From NCBI GenBank assembly GCA_943787225.1, contig CALSLP010000005.1, forward strand, positions 186,001-250,000: a stretch of 64,000 bases of DNA, given 5' to 3'. This document shows, one piece after another, positions 19,798 through 29,779 of the stretch; within the stretch, counting starts at the first letter, position 1; each line of letters opens with the position of its first letter. The notes beneath the pieces are model-generated. The model did no database searches, was not told the DNA's origin, and saw only the letters and a list, made by a program, of their open reading frames with translations. The translations under genes and the position numbers were made by a program. Origin of the DNA: an uncultured Alphaproteobacteria bacterium (GTDB taxonomy: Bacteria; Pseudomonadota; Alphaproteobacteria; MPNO01; UBA2964).

Positions 19798-20397
19798 ATG
19801 ACACGCCCTCCTGTTCTCATCATGTTTGCACGCGCACCTTATCTGGGGACGGTGAAAAAACGACTCGCGGCGGGCATCGGTCCGTTTGCAGCGCGGGCGT
19901 TTTATATCAAGACGACGACCGATGTGCTGACGACAGTGTCGTCGAACGCGGCCTGGCAGACGGTGATGTGTGTTACCCCGGATGCCTCGGCAGCACAGGG
20001 ACGGTTTTGGCCAGCTGGTGTGACGCAGCTGCCGCAAGGCTATGGCGACCTCGGTGATCGGATGGAACGAGCTTTGATGAGTTTTCCGGATCAGCCTGTG
20101 GCGATCATCGGCAGTGATATTCCCGCCATCACCCACGGGCATATCCAGACGGCCTTTGCGGCGCTCGGGCGATCTGATTTGGTTTTGGGCCCGTCGCCGG
20201 ATGGTGGCTATTGGCTGGTGGGCGCGCGGGCGGGAAGTTTAGCGCAGGGCCTTTTCAGAAATGTCCGCTGGTCGTCGGAATATACGCTGGAAGATACGTT
20301 GCAAAATACGGGGAGCAGGCGGGTCGCGCTGATCGATGAACTCGACGATATCGATGATGTTACCGATCTGGAGAATTGGCGGGCTCAGATCTCTTGA
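19798..20397 (+). CDS. DUF2064/TIGR04282-type glycosyltransferase
   Basis: 199-residue member of the DUF2064 family (GT-A nucleotidyl/glycosyltransferase fold). [20 protein letters not shown] is the N-terminal nucleotide-binding loop, [19 protein letters not shown] the metal-binding SDxP region, and [17 protein letters not shown] the conserved GPxxDGGY motif. Probably cotranscribed with the preceding TIGR04283 gene; the pair may act on one glycan or glycolipid, but the substrate is unknown. The 3' end overlaps moaB convergently by 13 bases. Confidence 0.9.
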   Translation: MTRPPVLIMFARAPYLGTVKKRLAAGIGPFAARAFYIKTTTDVLTTVSSNAAWQTVMCVTPDASAAQGRFWPAGVTQLPQGYGDLGDRMERALMSFPDQPVAIIGSDIPAITHGHIQTAFAALGRSDLVLGPSPDGGYWLVGARAGSLAQGLFRNVRWSSEYTLEDTLQNTGSRRVALIDELDDIDDVTDLENWRAQIS

Positions 20398-20915
20398 AGG
20401 CGCGGCAATAACTCGGCGAAGTTACACGGCTTGTGACGTATATCGAGCTGCGACAGCAGAATCCCGTCCCAGGCATCACGGCAGGCGCCGGTCGAGCCGG
20501 GCAGGGCGAACAGATAAGTGCCACCGGCCACGCCAGCGGTCGCCCGTGACTGGATCGTCGAGGTACTGATCAAATCGTAACTCAACATCCGGAACAGCTC
20601 GCCAAAGCCGGGGATCTCTTTTTCATAGACTTCGGCAAACGCTTCCGGCGTCACATCGCGACCGGTGACACCAGTGCCGCCGGTTGCCAGCACCACCTCC
20701 ACCGCCGGGTCGGCGATCCACGTCTGGAGCTTGGCGACGATGGCGGCTTGCTCATCACGGATGATGGCTTTCTCGGCGAGGGTATGACCCGCCTCGAGCA
20801 GCTTCTCGACCAGCAACGCCCCGGATTTATCGGTTTCTTCGGTTCGGGTGTCTGAAACTGTCAGAACCGCGATATTTACCGGCGCAAATGGGATTGATTC
20901 ATCAAGACCAGCCAT
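20385..20915 (-). CDS. moaB: Molybdenum cofactor biosynthesis protein MoaB
   Basis: 176-residue MoaB/MogA-fold protein that binds molybdopterin and, in many bacteria, adenylylates it. Recognisable by [38 protein letters not shown] with the TGGTG loop, and [19 protein letters not shown]. Follows the lytic transglycosylase gene on the same strand with a 15-base gap, but no functional link is evident. No other moa/moe gene is in the window. Confidence 0.93.
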   Translation of the reverse strand: MAGLDESIPFAPVNIAVLTVSDTRTEETDKSGALLVEKLLEAGHTLAEKAIIRDEQAAIVAKLQTWIADPAVEVVLATGGTGVTGRDVTPEAFAEVYEKEIPGFGELFRMLSYDLISTSTIQSRATAGVAGGTYLFALPGSTGACRDAWDGILLSQLDIRHKPCNFAELLPRLQEI

Positions 20916-20930
20916 GTCACTTCTCTATCC

Positions 20931-22703
20931 TTAAGGTGTGTCGACAGATATGTAGACCGGTGGTTCGCCTGTCGCAATGGCATCCAGTGTTGGTGCCTGC
21001 TGGCCAAATCGGTCGCGGTAAATCCAGAAGTTCGCTAACACCCGTTCGACATAATCCCGGGTTTCCCGCGCTGGCATGCTTTCGATGAACATCAGCGTGT
21101 CGCTGGATCGCTTCTGGACCCGGCGTTGCCATTTGGACAAATTACCCGGCCCGCCATTATAGGCCGCGGCCATCATCAGGATATTGCCGTCGACCCTATC
21201 GTGCCGCAGGAGATAGCGGAGATATTTTTGCCCGAGCTGCAAGTTGAGCCCTGGCTCATAGAGCTTGTTGCGGCCCCGGCCGCGGAACCGTCTTTGCGCC
21301 ATATAGCCCGCCGTGCCCGGCATTAATTGCATCAGCCCGCGCGCGCCGGCGTGGCTCCTGGCCCGGGAGTTAAAGGCGGATTCCTGACGCATGATGGCAT
21401 AGACCAACGCGCGGTCGATTTTGAACCCATTCGATGGTTCCCAGCGTGGCACCGGATACAGCCCGCGATCAATCCGGGTCTGGTTCTGCCGCATCAGGGC
21501 GATGGCTGTCTTAAGCGCCAGCGATGGCAGGCCGAGCTGATCAGCAATATTCAATAAGGCGATGCGGGTATCCGAACCGCCGCCGAGCCCGAGATAGCGC
21601 AGCTCGCGTTCGGCGCGCGGATGGTTTCCCGCTTGAAGCAGGGCCAGGGCGCGTTGCGCCCGAGGGCTTTGGAGCGCGGTGGTTATCGCTTTCTGCTGTG
21701 CTTGTGGCGCCGTCCATTTGAGCGTCGAGTCGATGCCGAGCATGCGCCGCGCCAGCAGGCCATAGAACGTCCTTGGGTGACTGGCTGCCAGTCTTAACCA
21801 ACGGCTGACACGATCTGGTCGGCGCGCGACGAGATTGGCGCGGGCGGCCCAGAAGGCGGCGGCGGATTGTGACCAGCGCGACAGACCGCCAGTGGCGGCC
21901 ATCGCCTGAAAATGATCGGCGGCATTGACGTATCGTCCGGAGCGGTAGGAGGCGAGACCGGCATACCAGTGGCCGAGGGGATAATATATGCCAGACCTAT
22001 GTGCGGCTTTTGATGCCGTGTTGAAAGCCTTACGGTCTTCGCCAAGATAGAACCAGCCACTGCCAATGCGCATCCTGGCGATATCAACATGCGCCTGACC
22101 GAGACGGCGAAAGCGCCTTTGCTTGATAAGGTTTTCGGCTGATGTCAGGCGCTGGCGGCGTACCAGCCGTCTAACCTGGGAATGGAGCCGCTTAGCGGTT
22201 CGGCTATAGCGCAGCCCGCGTTGACCGCTGCGCACGATGCCGCCATTGCCGCTTTCTGAATAGATCGTCCGTTTGGGCAGAACAGGTCGCCGGGGGGCAC
22301 GATAGCGCCGTGGCTTGCGGCTCAGCGCCAGCTTATAAATGCGCCGCGCATCGGGATGGTCGGCATAGTCCTTGAGCCAGGCCGCGAGTTCGGGATAGCG
22401 CGAGCGATAATGCGTGCGATGCAGATAACGCTGAGCCTGAACATGGCCGAGCAGCAGCCGGTTCGACAACTTCTTGATCAGCCGGTCGGCGCGCCGCCAG
22501 CTGCCGTTTTCCTGGGCGGCGAAGATCTGGCGGTACAGCGCGGCATCGGCTTTTGACAGCGGTTGCGGGATCGAAGCAATGATCGGATTCGACGGGGCAG
22601 GGGCGTTGTCGGCTGCCTGTGAAGGGGGCGCAGACAAAACCCAGACGGCCATAACACAGACCGCGACAACCGAGGTCGCGACACTCATCGTGGCACATTT
22701 CAT
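20931..22703 (-). CDS. slt: Soluble lytic murein transglycosylase (Slt70-like)
   Basis: About 590 residues from the ATG at 22703, chosen because it gives a signal peptide (SVATSVVAVCVMAVWVLSAP, cleaved near SQAADN); the frame extends to 22790. The long alpha-helical superhelical domain is very basic. The C-terminal SLT domain has the catalytic Glu in YAIMRQESAFNSRARSHAGA, then RGLMQLMPGTAGYMAQ, MMAAAYNGGPGNLSKW and ARETRDYVERVLANFWIY. It cleaves the MurNAc-GlcNAc bond, giving 1,6-anhydro products in the periplasm. Divergent from bactofilin across a 262-base region. Confidence 0.95.
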   Translation of the reverse strand: MKCATMSVATSVVAVCVMAVWVLSAPPSQAADNAPAPSNPIIASIPQPLSKADAALYRQIFAAQENGSWRRADRLIKKLSNRLLLGHVQAQRYLHRTHYRSRYPELAAWLKDYADHPDARRIYKLALSRKPRRYRAPRRPVLPKRTIYSESGNGGIVRSGQRGLRYSRTAKRLHSQVRRLVRRQRLTSAENLIKQRRFRRLGQAHVDIARMRIGSGWFYLGEDRKAFNTASKAAHRSGIYYPLGHWYAGLASYRSGRYVNAADHFQAMAATGGLSRWSQSAAAFWAARANLVARRPDRVSRWLRLAASHPRTFYGLLARRMLGIDSTLKWTAPQAQQKAITTALQSPRAQRALALLQAGNHPRAERELRYLGLGGGSDTRIALLNIADQLGLPSLALKTAIALMRQNQTRIDRGLYPVPRWEPSNGFKIDRALVYAIMRQESAFNSRARSHAGARGLMQLMPGTAGYMAQRRFRGRGRNKLYEPGLNLQLGQKYLRYLLRHDRVDGNILMMAAAYNGGPGNLSKWQRRVQKRSSDTLMFIESMPARETRDYVERVLANFWIYRDRFGQQAPTLDAIATGEPPVYISVDTP

Positions 22704-22965
22704 CAAATCGGTAATGAAGTCTCGCAAACGAAGGATGCTCCCACAAAACGACTGCCCTGGATGGTTAACGGCTTGCCGCAACGATGGCAAGAGAGGGTCT
22801 TTGCGTTGGCAAATAACGTGCCGGAATTGATCTCATCATCATGTTATCCACAGGGGGAGGCGGCGATACGGCAGAACCATGTCACAAATTTGACCCTCGA
22901 CCCGGTTTGTCATTTGCGTCAAAGCTCTCGCTGAGTATTATCGATGGATAAACAGGGCGGATGAA

Positions 22966-23388
22966 ATGTTTTCAAAGAGCAAAGACGGCAAGGCCGGTCG
23001 CAAAGACAAGCCCTGCGCGCCGACAATCATTGGCGAAGATATGACGATCACCGGTGCCATCGATAGCGATGGTGAGGTGATGCTTGATGGTCGCGTCGAT
23101 GGCGAAATCGCCAGCGGCCGCATCAATATTGGCCGGACCGGCAAAATCGCTGGATCATTGAGTGCAGAACAAATCGTCGTCCATGGTACTGTCGATGGCC
23201 AAATTCGCGGCGGCGAAGTCACCCTGTCCAATACCGCGACGGTAACCGGCGATATTTATCATGAAACGCTGATCGTCGAGCCCGGCGCAAAGCTGGATGG
23301 CCAGTGCCGTCCCCTGACTGCGCTCGATGAAGAGGGAGCCCCGGCGCTCAATCTCGTGGTTTCCGACGGAATCTCTGCCAAGTCCTGA
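22966..23388 (+). CDS. bacA: Bactofilin
   Basis: 140-residue bactofilin (DUF583), a polymer-forming beta-helical cytoskeletal protein that recruits cell-wall enzymes. The repeating core contains TIIGEDMTITGAIDSDGEVM, then LDGRVDGEIASGRINIGRTG, ending VEPGAKLDGQCRPLTA. The short charged N- and C-terminal tails are typical. It is flanked by a lytic transglycosylase and an M23 peptidase; bactofilins commonly neighbour M23 endopeptidases, so a shared role in envelope morphogenesis is likely. Confidence 0.95.
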   Translation: MFSKSKDGKAGRKDKPCAPTIIGEDMTITGAIDSDGEVMLDGRVDGEIASGRINIGRTGKIAGSLSAEQIVVHGTVDGQIRGGEVTLSNTATVTGDIYHETLIVEPGAKLDGQCRPLTALDEEGAPALNLVVSDGISAKS

Positions 23389-23406
23389 ATTCTGATTAAA
23401 GGCTCA

Positions 23407-24126
23407 TTACTGAAACCGCGTCGGGCTACAGTGGATGTCGCCGGTTTTGAGGATGTAAAAGGCCTTACTCTTGCAGCCTTTCTTGGTAACGGTGCCGGTA
23501 CGCGTAAACACCATTGGTAAGGCGGTGGCTGAAAAATCCAGCGGTTCTTTGGTGGTCTGCATATGGACATGCACATGCGATGCGGTGGCCTGACCCGAGC
23601 TGCCACATTCAGCGACGGGGTCTCCCATTTCAACTTTCTGGCCAACGGCGACCTGGATCGTATGAGGCGACAGATGACCAAGGATAACAAACTCGGTGCC
23701 GCGGCGATGAATGACGATGTGGTTGCCAGCGGGGTGTCCGGTGGGGCGTTTGCCTTTTGCCCGATTGGGGTTTTGATCGACGACTGTCACGATTGTGCCA
23801 TTAGTCGGTGAGTTCACTGTTGTGCCGAGACAGCTGGTCGGCTGGCCGCGTTGGTCGAGCTTGATAAAGTCGTATGCGAATTTCTGACTATTGATCTTGC
23901 AGTGATGGTTGCTTTTGGACGGGCAGGGCGGGCCGGCCAGCACGTACCAGTTACCTGTGACGGGTGTTTGCAGTTTCAGGTATTTGGCGGCGGGCTGGCG
24001 CGGACTCTGCGCTTGAGAAATTTTTATCCCGTTAGACAGCCACAACACACTTATTAAAAGAGAGACCGACGCGAGCCGCTGGGTGCTGCGGTTCTGACCA
24101 CTCACTATTTTTTCGCAGGAACGCAC
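23407..24126 (-). CDS. Exported M23-family peptidase-like protein
   Basis: 239 residues with a hydrophobic signal region (RLASVSLLISVLWLSNGI) and a C-terminal LytM-like domain. Motif elements include KFAYDFIKLD (first metal-ligand region; canonical HxxxD is replaced by YDF), GNHIVIHRRGTEFVILGHLS, and the H-x-H pair in ATASHVHVHMQ. The zinc site may therefore be complete only in part. Convergent with bactofilin (18-base gap), consistent with a bactofilin-associated wall enzyme. Four or more cysteines suggest disulfides. Confidence 0.8.
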   Translation of the reverse strand: MRSCEKIVSGQNRSTQRLASVSLLISVLWLSNGIKISQAQSPRQPAAKYLKLQTPVTGNWYVLAGPPCPSKSNHHCKINSQKFAYDFIKLDQRGQPTSCLGTTVNSPTNGTIVTVVDQNPNRAKGKRPTGHPAGNHIVIHRRGTEFVILGHLSPHTIQVAVGQKVEMGDPVAECGSSGQATASHVHVHMQTTKEPLDFSATALPMVFTRTGTVTKKGCKSKAFYILKTGDIHCSPTRFQ

Positions 24127-24329
24127 GACCAGTTGCTTTGCCGATAGGACCGATAAATGCCGCCGCGTTGGCGTGCCCGCGCCGTGATATTATCATGTAT
24201 GTCACCGAGCTGATTTTCGGCTTCTTTTATGCATTGGTCCCAGTTGTGGAACCGAAGTTGGGTGTCATATAGCGCCGGCGTGCCGACGGCATTGTTCCCC
24301 AAAAATATAATCAGAAGAGCCCATTTCAT
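24105..24329 (-). CDS. Small exported protein of unknown function
   Basis: 74 residues with a short N-terminal hydrophobic segment (MKWALLIIFLGNNAVG) that may be a signal peptide, followed by a polar part with two cysteines (WDQCIKEAENQL, NWSCVPAKK). Overlaps the 5' end of the M23 gene by 22 bases on the same strand, suggesting coupling. I recognise no family. Confidence 0.5.
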   Translation of the reverse strand: MKWALLIIFLGNNAVGTPALYDTQLRFHNWDQCIKEAENQLGDIHDNITARARQRGGIYRSYRQSNWSCVPAKK

Positions 24330-24357
24330 TTTACGCTATCCCTGCAAATTTTATTTT

Positions 24358-25224
24358 CTATTGGTTAGTGTCGTTCAATCGTTGCTGAATTTCCAGTAAA
24401 TCCATCCAGGTTTCTCGTTTCTGGGCGGGTGAGCGCAGCAGATAATCCGGATGCAAGATCGCCCTTGCCGGTATCGGCGTGGCCAAACCTTCCCGGTTAT
24501 AGTCGAGCCATTTGCCACGGGTCCGCATGATGCCCTGCGTGGTGTTCAGCAGAGTCTTTGCGGCTGTGCCGCCGACCAGGATCAATATCTTCGGCGAAAC
24601 CAGTTCGATATGTCGCTCAATAAAGGGCATACAGGCGGCGATTTCCGAATCAGTTGGTGTCCGGTTGCCGGGGGGACGCCAGGGCAGCATGTTGGTGATG
24701 TAGACATCGCTCCGCTGCAACGAGATCGCCGCGAGCATTCGATCAAGCAGTTGACCTGCAGGACCAACAAAGGGAAGCCCCTGTCGATCTTCCTCAGCAC
24801 CGGGCGCTTCGCCGATAAACATCAGATTTGCGCTAGTGGCACCATCGCCGAATACGAGGCTCTTGGCCGTTTGTTTGAGGGGGCAACCTTCGAAGTTTGC
24901 CATCGCTTCGCGCAACGCTTCAAGGGAATCCGCCGCTTTGGCGGCGTCGCGGGCCGATTTCATCGCTTCGTTACGCGAAACGAGTTCCTTTGGTGGGCGC
25001 GGCGCGGTCGGGGTTACCGGTGGCGGCATTATAGCAGGTGGCGTTCCACCGGCATCGGCAACGCCCTCGGGTTGTGACACAGGCGCTGTCGGAAGCGGAG
25101 AGGGTTTTTGAATAGCGGGTTCGGGCGCTTTGAAACGGTTAACGGGCTGCTCTTCCAGCGCCTCGTCGATGCCGCTCTCTACATACCATCGCAGAAGTTC
25201 GGTTGCGTTGTTTTCCTGAACCAT
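24358..25224 (-). CDS. udg: Uracil-DNA glycosylase, family 4-like
   Basis: 288 residues with a Pro-rich N-terminal extension of about 90 residues. The UDG core has LMFIGEAPGAEEDRQGLPFV with the family 4 GEAPG motif, GPAGQLLDRML, TNMLPWRPPGNRTPTDSE and the C-terminal HPDYLLRSPAQKR. Removes uracil from DNA. Of the four Fe-S cysteines of classical family 4, I see clear equivalents only in FEGCPLKQ and AACMPF; the first Cys is absent, as I recall for other alphaproteobacterial members. Divergent from etfD, a conserved neighbourhood. Confidence 0.9.
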   Translation of the reverse strand: MVQENNATELLRWYVESGIDEALEEQPVNRFKAPEPAIQKPSPLPTAPVSQPEGVADAGGTPPAIMPPPVTPTAPRPPKELVSRNEAMKSARDAAKAADSLEALREAMANFEGCPLKQTAKSLVFGDGATSANLMFIGEAPGAEEDRQGLPFVGPAGQLLDRMLAAISLQRSDVYITNMLPWRPPGNRTPTDSEIAACMPFIERHIELVSPKILILVGGTAAKTLLNTTQGIMRTRGKWLDYNREGLATPIPARAILHPDYLLRSPAQKRETWMDLLEIQQRLNDTNQ

Positions 25225-25286
25225 GAGAAAACGGTATCATGACTATGCGCTGTTAAACAGCATCTGAAGAATAAGAAGAGGGAATT

Positions 25287-26918
25287 ATGGAACGCGAATC
25301 GATGGACGTGGATGTCGTCATTGTTGGGGCAGGGCCGTCAGGCCTCTCAGCGGCTATCCGTTTGGCCCAGCTGGCAGCGGAAAATGACACTGAGTTAACG
25401 ATTTGCCTGCTTGAAAAGGGCTCTGAGGTTGGCGCTCATATATTAAGTGGCGCTGTTCTGGAGCCCAAGGCGCTCAACGAGCTCATTCCTGACTGGAAGG
25501 AAAAAGGCGCACCGCTCAATACCGAAGCGGCCGACGATAACTTCCTGTTCCTGACCAAAACTGGTTCGATCCGGATGCCGACACCACCCCAGATGCATAA
25601 TAATGGGAATTACATCGTAAGCCTTGGCAATGTCTGTCGCTGGCTAAAGGAGCAGGCGGAAGAGCTTGGCGTGCAGGTGTTTGAGGGATTTGCCGCAGCG
25701 GAAATTTTATATGATGACGACGGGGCTGTCGCAGGTGTCGCGACCGGCGATATGGGCGTTGGCGAAGATGGCGAGCCCAAGGATGGTTTTACGCCGGGCT
25801 ATGAGCTTCATGCCAAATATACATTTTTTGCGGAAGGCTGCCGGGGGTCGCTGACTAAAGAACTTTTTGAGAAATTCGACATGCGGTCAGACGCTGATCC
25901 ACAATCCTACGCTCTTGGGATCAAGGAGCTGTGGGAGGTCGACCCGGAACAACATCAGCAGGGCCGCATCCTGCATACGATTGGCTGGCCGCTTGATACA
26001 AAAACATATGGCGGATCATTCCTCTATCATCTGGAGGACAATCAGGTCGCCGTCGGGTTTGTCACCGGGCTTGATTACCGCAATCCGCATCTTTCACCAT
26101 TCGAAGAATTCCAGCGCTTCAAGACGCATCCTTCAATCCGGCCCATTTTTGAAGGAGGACGCCGCGTTGCTTACGGGGCGCGGGCGTTGAATGAAGGTGG
26201 TTTCCAATCGATTCCTGAACTTACCTGTCCGGGGGCGGCGATTATTGGCTGCGCTGCGGGCTTTTTAAATGTGCCTAAGATCAAGGGCAGCCACAACGCC
26301 ATGAAGACCGGGATGATCGCTGCGGAAGCGGCGTTCGCGGCTTTGCGCAATGAAGGCGACAAGGTGCTGGAAGATTATCCGGCGAATTTGAAAAAAAGCT
26401 GGGTCTGGGACGAACTGTACCGGGTCAGAAATATCCGTCCATCGTTCCGCTGGGGAATGTGGGTTGGGTTGATCTATTCAGCGATCGATACCTTTCTGTT
26501 GCGGGGCAAAGCACCGTGGACGTTTAAACAGCACGCCGACCACACGACGTTGCTCCCGGCCTCGGAGGCACCCAAGATCGAGTATCCGAAGCCCGACGGC
26601 GAGGTATCGTTTGATCGTCTGTCCTCGGTCTATATCTCCAACACCAATCACGAAGAAGATCAGCCGGTTCATCTGACCCTTAAAGATCCGACTGTTTCGA
26701 TTTCAGTCAATCTCGAAAAATACGATGCACCCGAGCAACGCTATTGTCCGGCGGGGGTGTATGAAATTGTTGAGGACGATGCCGAAACTGGTCCGAAACT
26801 GCAGATCAATGCCCAAAACTGTGTGCATTGTAAGACCTGCGATATCAAGGATCCGACACAAAACATCAATTGGGTGGTGCCGGAAGGTGGCGGCGGCCCA
26901 AATTATCCCAATATGTAG
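25287..26918 (+). CDS. etfD: Electron-transfer flavoprotein:ubiquinone oxidoreductase
   Basis: 543-residue membrane-associated flavo-iron-sulfur protein passing electrons from ETF to ubiquinone during fatty-acid and amino-acid oxidation. FAD-binding GxGxxG is at [20 protein letters not shown], and the family core follows ([37 protein letters not shown]). The C-terminal ferredoxin-like domain binds a 4Fe-4S cluster with CPAGVYE and [16 protein letters not shown]. Length is normal. Start supported by GAGGG (AGAGGGAATT) just upstream. Confidence 0.97.
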   Translation: MERESMDVDVVIVGAGPSGLSAAIRLAQLAAENDTELTICLLEKGSEVGAHILSGAVLEPKALNELIPDWKEKGAPLNTEAADDNFLFLTKTGSIRMPTPPQMHNNGNYIVSLGNVCRWLKEQAEELGVQVFEGFAAAEILYDDDGAVAGVATGDMGVGEDGEPKDGFTPGYELHAKYTFFAEGCRGSLTKELFEKFDMRSDADPQSYALGIKELWEVDPEQHQQGRILHTIGWPLDTKTYGGSFLYHLEDNQVAVGFVTGLDYRNPHLSPFEEFQRFKTHPSIRPIFEGGRRVAYGARALNEGGFQSIPELTCPGAAIIGCAAGFLNVPKIKGSHNAMKTGMIAAEAAFAALRNEGDKVLEDYPANLKKSWVWDELYRVRNIRPSFRWGMWVGLIYSAIDTFLLRGKAPWTFKQHADHTTLLPASEAPKIEYPKPDGEVSFDRLSSVYISNTNHEEDQPVHLTLKDPTVSISVNLEKYDAPEQRYCPAGVYEIVEDDAETGPKLQINAQNCVHCKTCDIKDPTQNINWVVPEGGGGPNYPNM

Positions 26919-27069
26919 GAGATGTTGGGCTCGTCAGCTGCCGGATTGTTGATGGCTTGTTACTCGCTTTTTAACCCCTTTGGGACTATGATTGCCGTTC
27001 GAATTTAATGTTGGTGATGTAGCTGCTCATTAGAATGACGAGCTGCTTCACGTGTTCCAATCATAACAG

Positions 27070-28884
27070 ATGGCGTTCAGTTGTAAGGCTATGAAGAATT
27101 TTAATAACCTCTTTTCGGGTTGCCGGTCTCTAGCAGAAGCGAAACATGGGGTCCGCCTTGTGGTGGTGCCATTGATCGTCTCCATCGCCTTTGTTTCGGC
27201 CTGTATTGACGGATCAGATTCATCGCAGCTCGCGACTGTCGAGGGCTCTCATTCGGCGGAGCAGACGCTACCCGGCGTACAGCTGGTCTCGGCTTCTGGA
27301 AAATACCTCGCTGGCCGTTATGCGCGTCGTTCCCGGGACTTCGGCACTGCGGCGGATTACCTGTCGGGTGCTTTGTCGATCGACGGGAGCAACGGTCAGA
27401 TCCGTCGACAGACCTTTCTCTCGTTGATAGCCGGCGGTCGGATGTCGGAGGCTGCCGTTCTGGCAAAAGAGATTGTCGCTGCCGACAAAGGAGCTGGGAT
27501 TGCAAATTTGAGCCTGGTCGTTGAGGACGCCTTTGCGTCCCGATTTAAGGCGGCGGAGAAACGGCTCGATACAATGCCGCGCCGTGGGATGAGCACGTTC
27601 GCGGCACCCCTGTTATTGGCCTGGGTGAAGGCAGCTCTTGGCGATACTGAAGGCGCGGTAAAATCTTTGGATGCGCTAAAGAAGATCGCGTCATTTGCGG
27701 CCCTGCGTTACATGCATGTCGGTCTTATCTATGAACAAGCTGGCAAAATAGTGTTGGCTGAAGAGGCTTTTAAAAAAGCATCAGAAGGAACGGACTCTAT
27801 TCGTGTGGTGATGGGGTTTGGTCATTTTCTGGAGCGCCAGGGGCGTTTGCCAGAAGCCGAAGCGCTTTATAAAAGATATATTGCAAAAAATAATAGCGAT
27901 GCGCTCGAGGGAACTCTCGACCGGATAGCGGCAAAGCGGCCACCTCCCGCTTTTGTTGAGACGCCCAAAGATGGGCTTGCAGAGGTGTTTTTCAATCTTG
28001 CCGGTACCTTGGCGCAGGGGCGATCTTCCGACCTTGCCCTGATCTATGGCCGGATGGCGCTCCGTCTGCGTCCGGATTTTCCGCTGGCTCAATTATTGCT
28101 CGGTGGTTTGCTTGAATCCTTGTCACGGGGTGCAGAGGCGATCGCCCTTTATAAAAAGGTAGATCCTAAATCACCGGTTTCATGGTCAGCTCGACTGCGT
28201 CAGGCCTCTAACCTGGATGAAATGGGAAAGACCGAAGAAGCGATAGCTTTGCTCGAGAAGATGGCGGCAGAGCGCAAGGATCGTTTTGAACCGCTCATCC
28301 GGATCGGCGATTCATATCGTTCCAAGAAAAATTTTGATGACGCGATCGGGGCCTATGATCGCGCCATTCAGCGTGTCGGTAAGCTGGAAAAAAATCACTG
28401 GTCTCTGCTTTATGCGCGGGGCATCGCCTTTGAGCGAGCCAAGCGCTGGCCGAACGCTGAGAAGGATTTTTTGCAGGCGCTGGAGTTGAGCCCTGAACAG
28501 CCGCACGTTCTCAACTATCTAGGGTACTCATGGGTAGATCAGGGCATCAAGCTGGAGCGTGCCAAGAAGATGATCCGCAGAGCCGTTGAGCTGCGCCCGA
28601 ATGATGGCTATATCGTGGACAGTCTCGGATGGGTTCTGTACCGACTCGGGGACTATCCGGGTGCCGCAAAAAACCTTGAACGGGCAGTGGTGTTGCGACC
28701 GGAAGACCCAACAATTAACGATCATCTCGGCGATGCTTATTGGCGTGTTGGGCGCAAGTTCGAAGCGCGCTTTCAATGGAAGCGGGCACTATCGCTGGAT
28801 CCTGAAAAGGAGATGATTCCTCAGATTGAGGAAAAACTGCGCGATGGGTTAAAAGACAAAGATAAAGGGGACGACCGCAGTTGA
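27070..28884 (+). CDS. TPR-repeat lipoprotein
   Basis: 604 residues. A membrane-like segment ending VSIAFVSACIDG (lipobox VSAC) suggests a lipoprotein, and the ATG at 27091 (MKNFNNLF) is an alternative start. The rest is tandem tetratricopeptide repeats, for example NHWSLLYARGIAFERAKRW, VLNYLGYSWVDQG, YIVDSLGWVLYRLGDYPGAA and TINDHLGDAYWRVGRKFEA. TPR lipoproteins of this type sit beside ispE in many alphaproteobacteria. Likely a scaffold in the periplasm or outer membrane. Its stop overlaps the ispE start by four bases. Confidence 0.88.
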   Translation: MAFSCKAMKNFNNLFSGCRSLAEAKHGVRLVVVPLIVSIAFVSACIDGSDSSQLATVEGSHSAEQTLPGVQLVSASGKYLAGRYARRSRDFGTAADYLSGALSIDGSNGQIRRQTFLSLIAGGRMSEAAVLAKEIVAADKGAGIANLSLVVEDAFASRFKAAEKRLDTMPRRGMSTFAAPLLLAWVKAALGDTEGAVKSLDALKKIASFAALRYMHVGLIYEQAGKIVLAEEAFKKASEGTDSIRVVMGFGHFLERQGRLPEAEALYKRYIAKNNSDALEGTLDRIAAKRPPPAFVETPKDGLAEVFFNLAGTLAQGRSSDLALIYGRMALRLRPDFPLAQLLLGGLLESLSRGAEAIALYKKVDPKSPVSWSARLRQASNLDEMGKTEEAIALLEKMAAERKDRFEPLIRIGDSYRSKKNFDDAIGAYDRAIQRVGKLEKNHWSLLYARGIAFERAKRWPNAEKDFLQALELSPEQPHVLNYLGYSWVDQGIKLERAKKMIRRAVELRPNDGYIVDSLGWVLYRLGDYPGAAKNLERAVVLRPEDPTINDHLGDAYWRVGRKFEARFQWKRALSLDPEKEMIPQIEEKLRDGLKDKDKGDDRS

Positions 28885-29765
28885 CAGATTTGTCGGTCCC
28901 TCCCTCTGTAGTCCAAATTTCAGTTCACGCCGCTGCTAAAATAAATCTCTTTCTTCATGTCACGGGCCGCCGCGAAGACGGCTATCATAAGCTGGACAGT
29001 CTTGTTGGCTTTACGGCAATCGGTGACCACATCACTGTTGCCGCCAGCGAAGAAATTACGTTGAGGATCAGCGGGCCGTTTCGCGAGGGACTATCCGTGG
29101 ATGATGATAACCTCGTTTTTGCGGCAGCCAGGCTACTGGCCGAAGAAGTTGGGTATCATGGCGGTGCCGCGATTACCTTGCAGAAAAACCTGCCAGTATC
29201 GTCGGGTATCGGTGGTGGTTCGGCAGATGCAGCAGCGACATTGCAGGCATTGAACCGGCTTTGGGGTGTTGGTGCGTCGCCGCAAATGTTAGCAAAAATT
29301 GGCTTGCGGTTGGGGGCAGATGTTCCGGTGTGTCTACGCAGCAAGACCGCCCGAATGCGCGGCATCGGTGAAATGATTGATCCAATGGATCCATTACCTG
29401 ATCTTGGCATTTTGTTGGTAAATCCAGGACTCGCTGTTTCAACGCCACAGGTATTCAAAGCGCGCCAGGGAGCGTTTTCTCAGCCAGTCGATGTATCGGT
29501 CCCGAAGAGTGGAAAAGCACTTTGTGAATTTCTGGCGCTTCAACAGAATGATTTGCAGGCGCCCTCTATCGAGCTTGCGCCAGTTATTGCGCAGGTGCTG
29601 GAAACCTTGTCCGGACTGGAAGGGTGCCGTTTGTCGCGTCTATCCGGAAGTGGAGCGACGTGTTTCGGGTTGTTTGACGACGAAGCCGCAGCTGTTGCGG
29701 CGTGTGATGCCATTTCCGCTTGCCACGCTGATTGGTGGATACAGCCGACACATTTCCTGGATTAG
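28881..29765 (+). CDS. ispE: 4-diphosphocytidyl-2-C-methyl-D-erythritol kinase
   Basis: 294-residue GHMP kinase of the MEP isoprenoid pathway (ATP phosphorylates CDP-ME at the 2-hydroxyl). Motifs are AAKINLFLHVTGRREDGYHK (N-terminal signature), LPVSSGIGGGSADAAATLQAL (ATP loop), and SRLSGSGATCFGLFDD near the C-terminus. The start is a TTG or GTG-type codon within the 4-base overlap with the TPR gene. Together with ispH it gives this window two MEP-pathway steps. Confidence 0.96.
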   Translation: MTDLSVPPSVVQISVHAAAKINLFLHVTGRREDGYHKLDSLVGFTAIGDHITVAASEEITLRISGPFREGLSVDDDNLVFAAARLLAEEVGYHGGAAITLQKNLPVSSGIGGGSADAAATLQALNRLWGVGASPQMLAKIGLRLGADVPVCLRSKTARMRGIGEMIDPMDPLPDLGILLVNPGLAVSTPQVFKARQGAFSQPVDVSVPKSGKALCEFLALQQNDLQAPSIELAPVIAQVLETLSGLEGCRLSRLSGSGATCFGLFDDEAAAVAACDAISACHADWWIQPTHFLD

Positions 29766-29779
29766 ATGATTTTGAAAAC

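Noticed and set aside
22844..22852. Exact DnaA-box consensus TTATCCACA in the slt/bactofilin gap
   Set aside because: Only one box was found, there is no A+T-rich unwinding element beside it, and no origin-linked genes are nearby. A chance match is likely.
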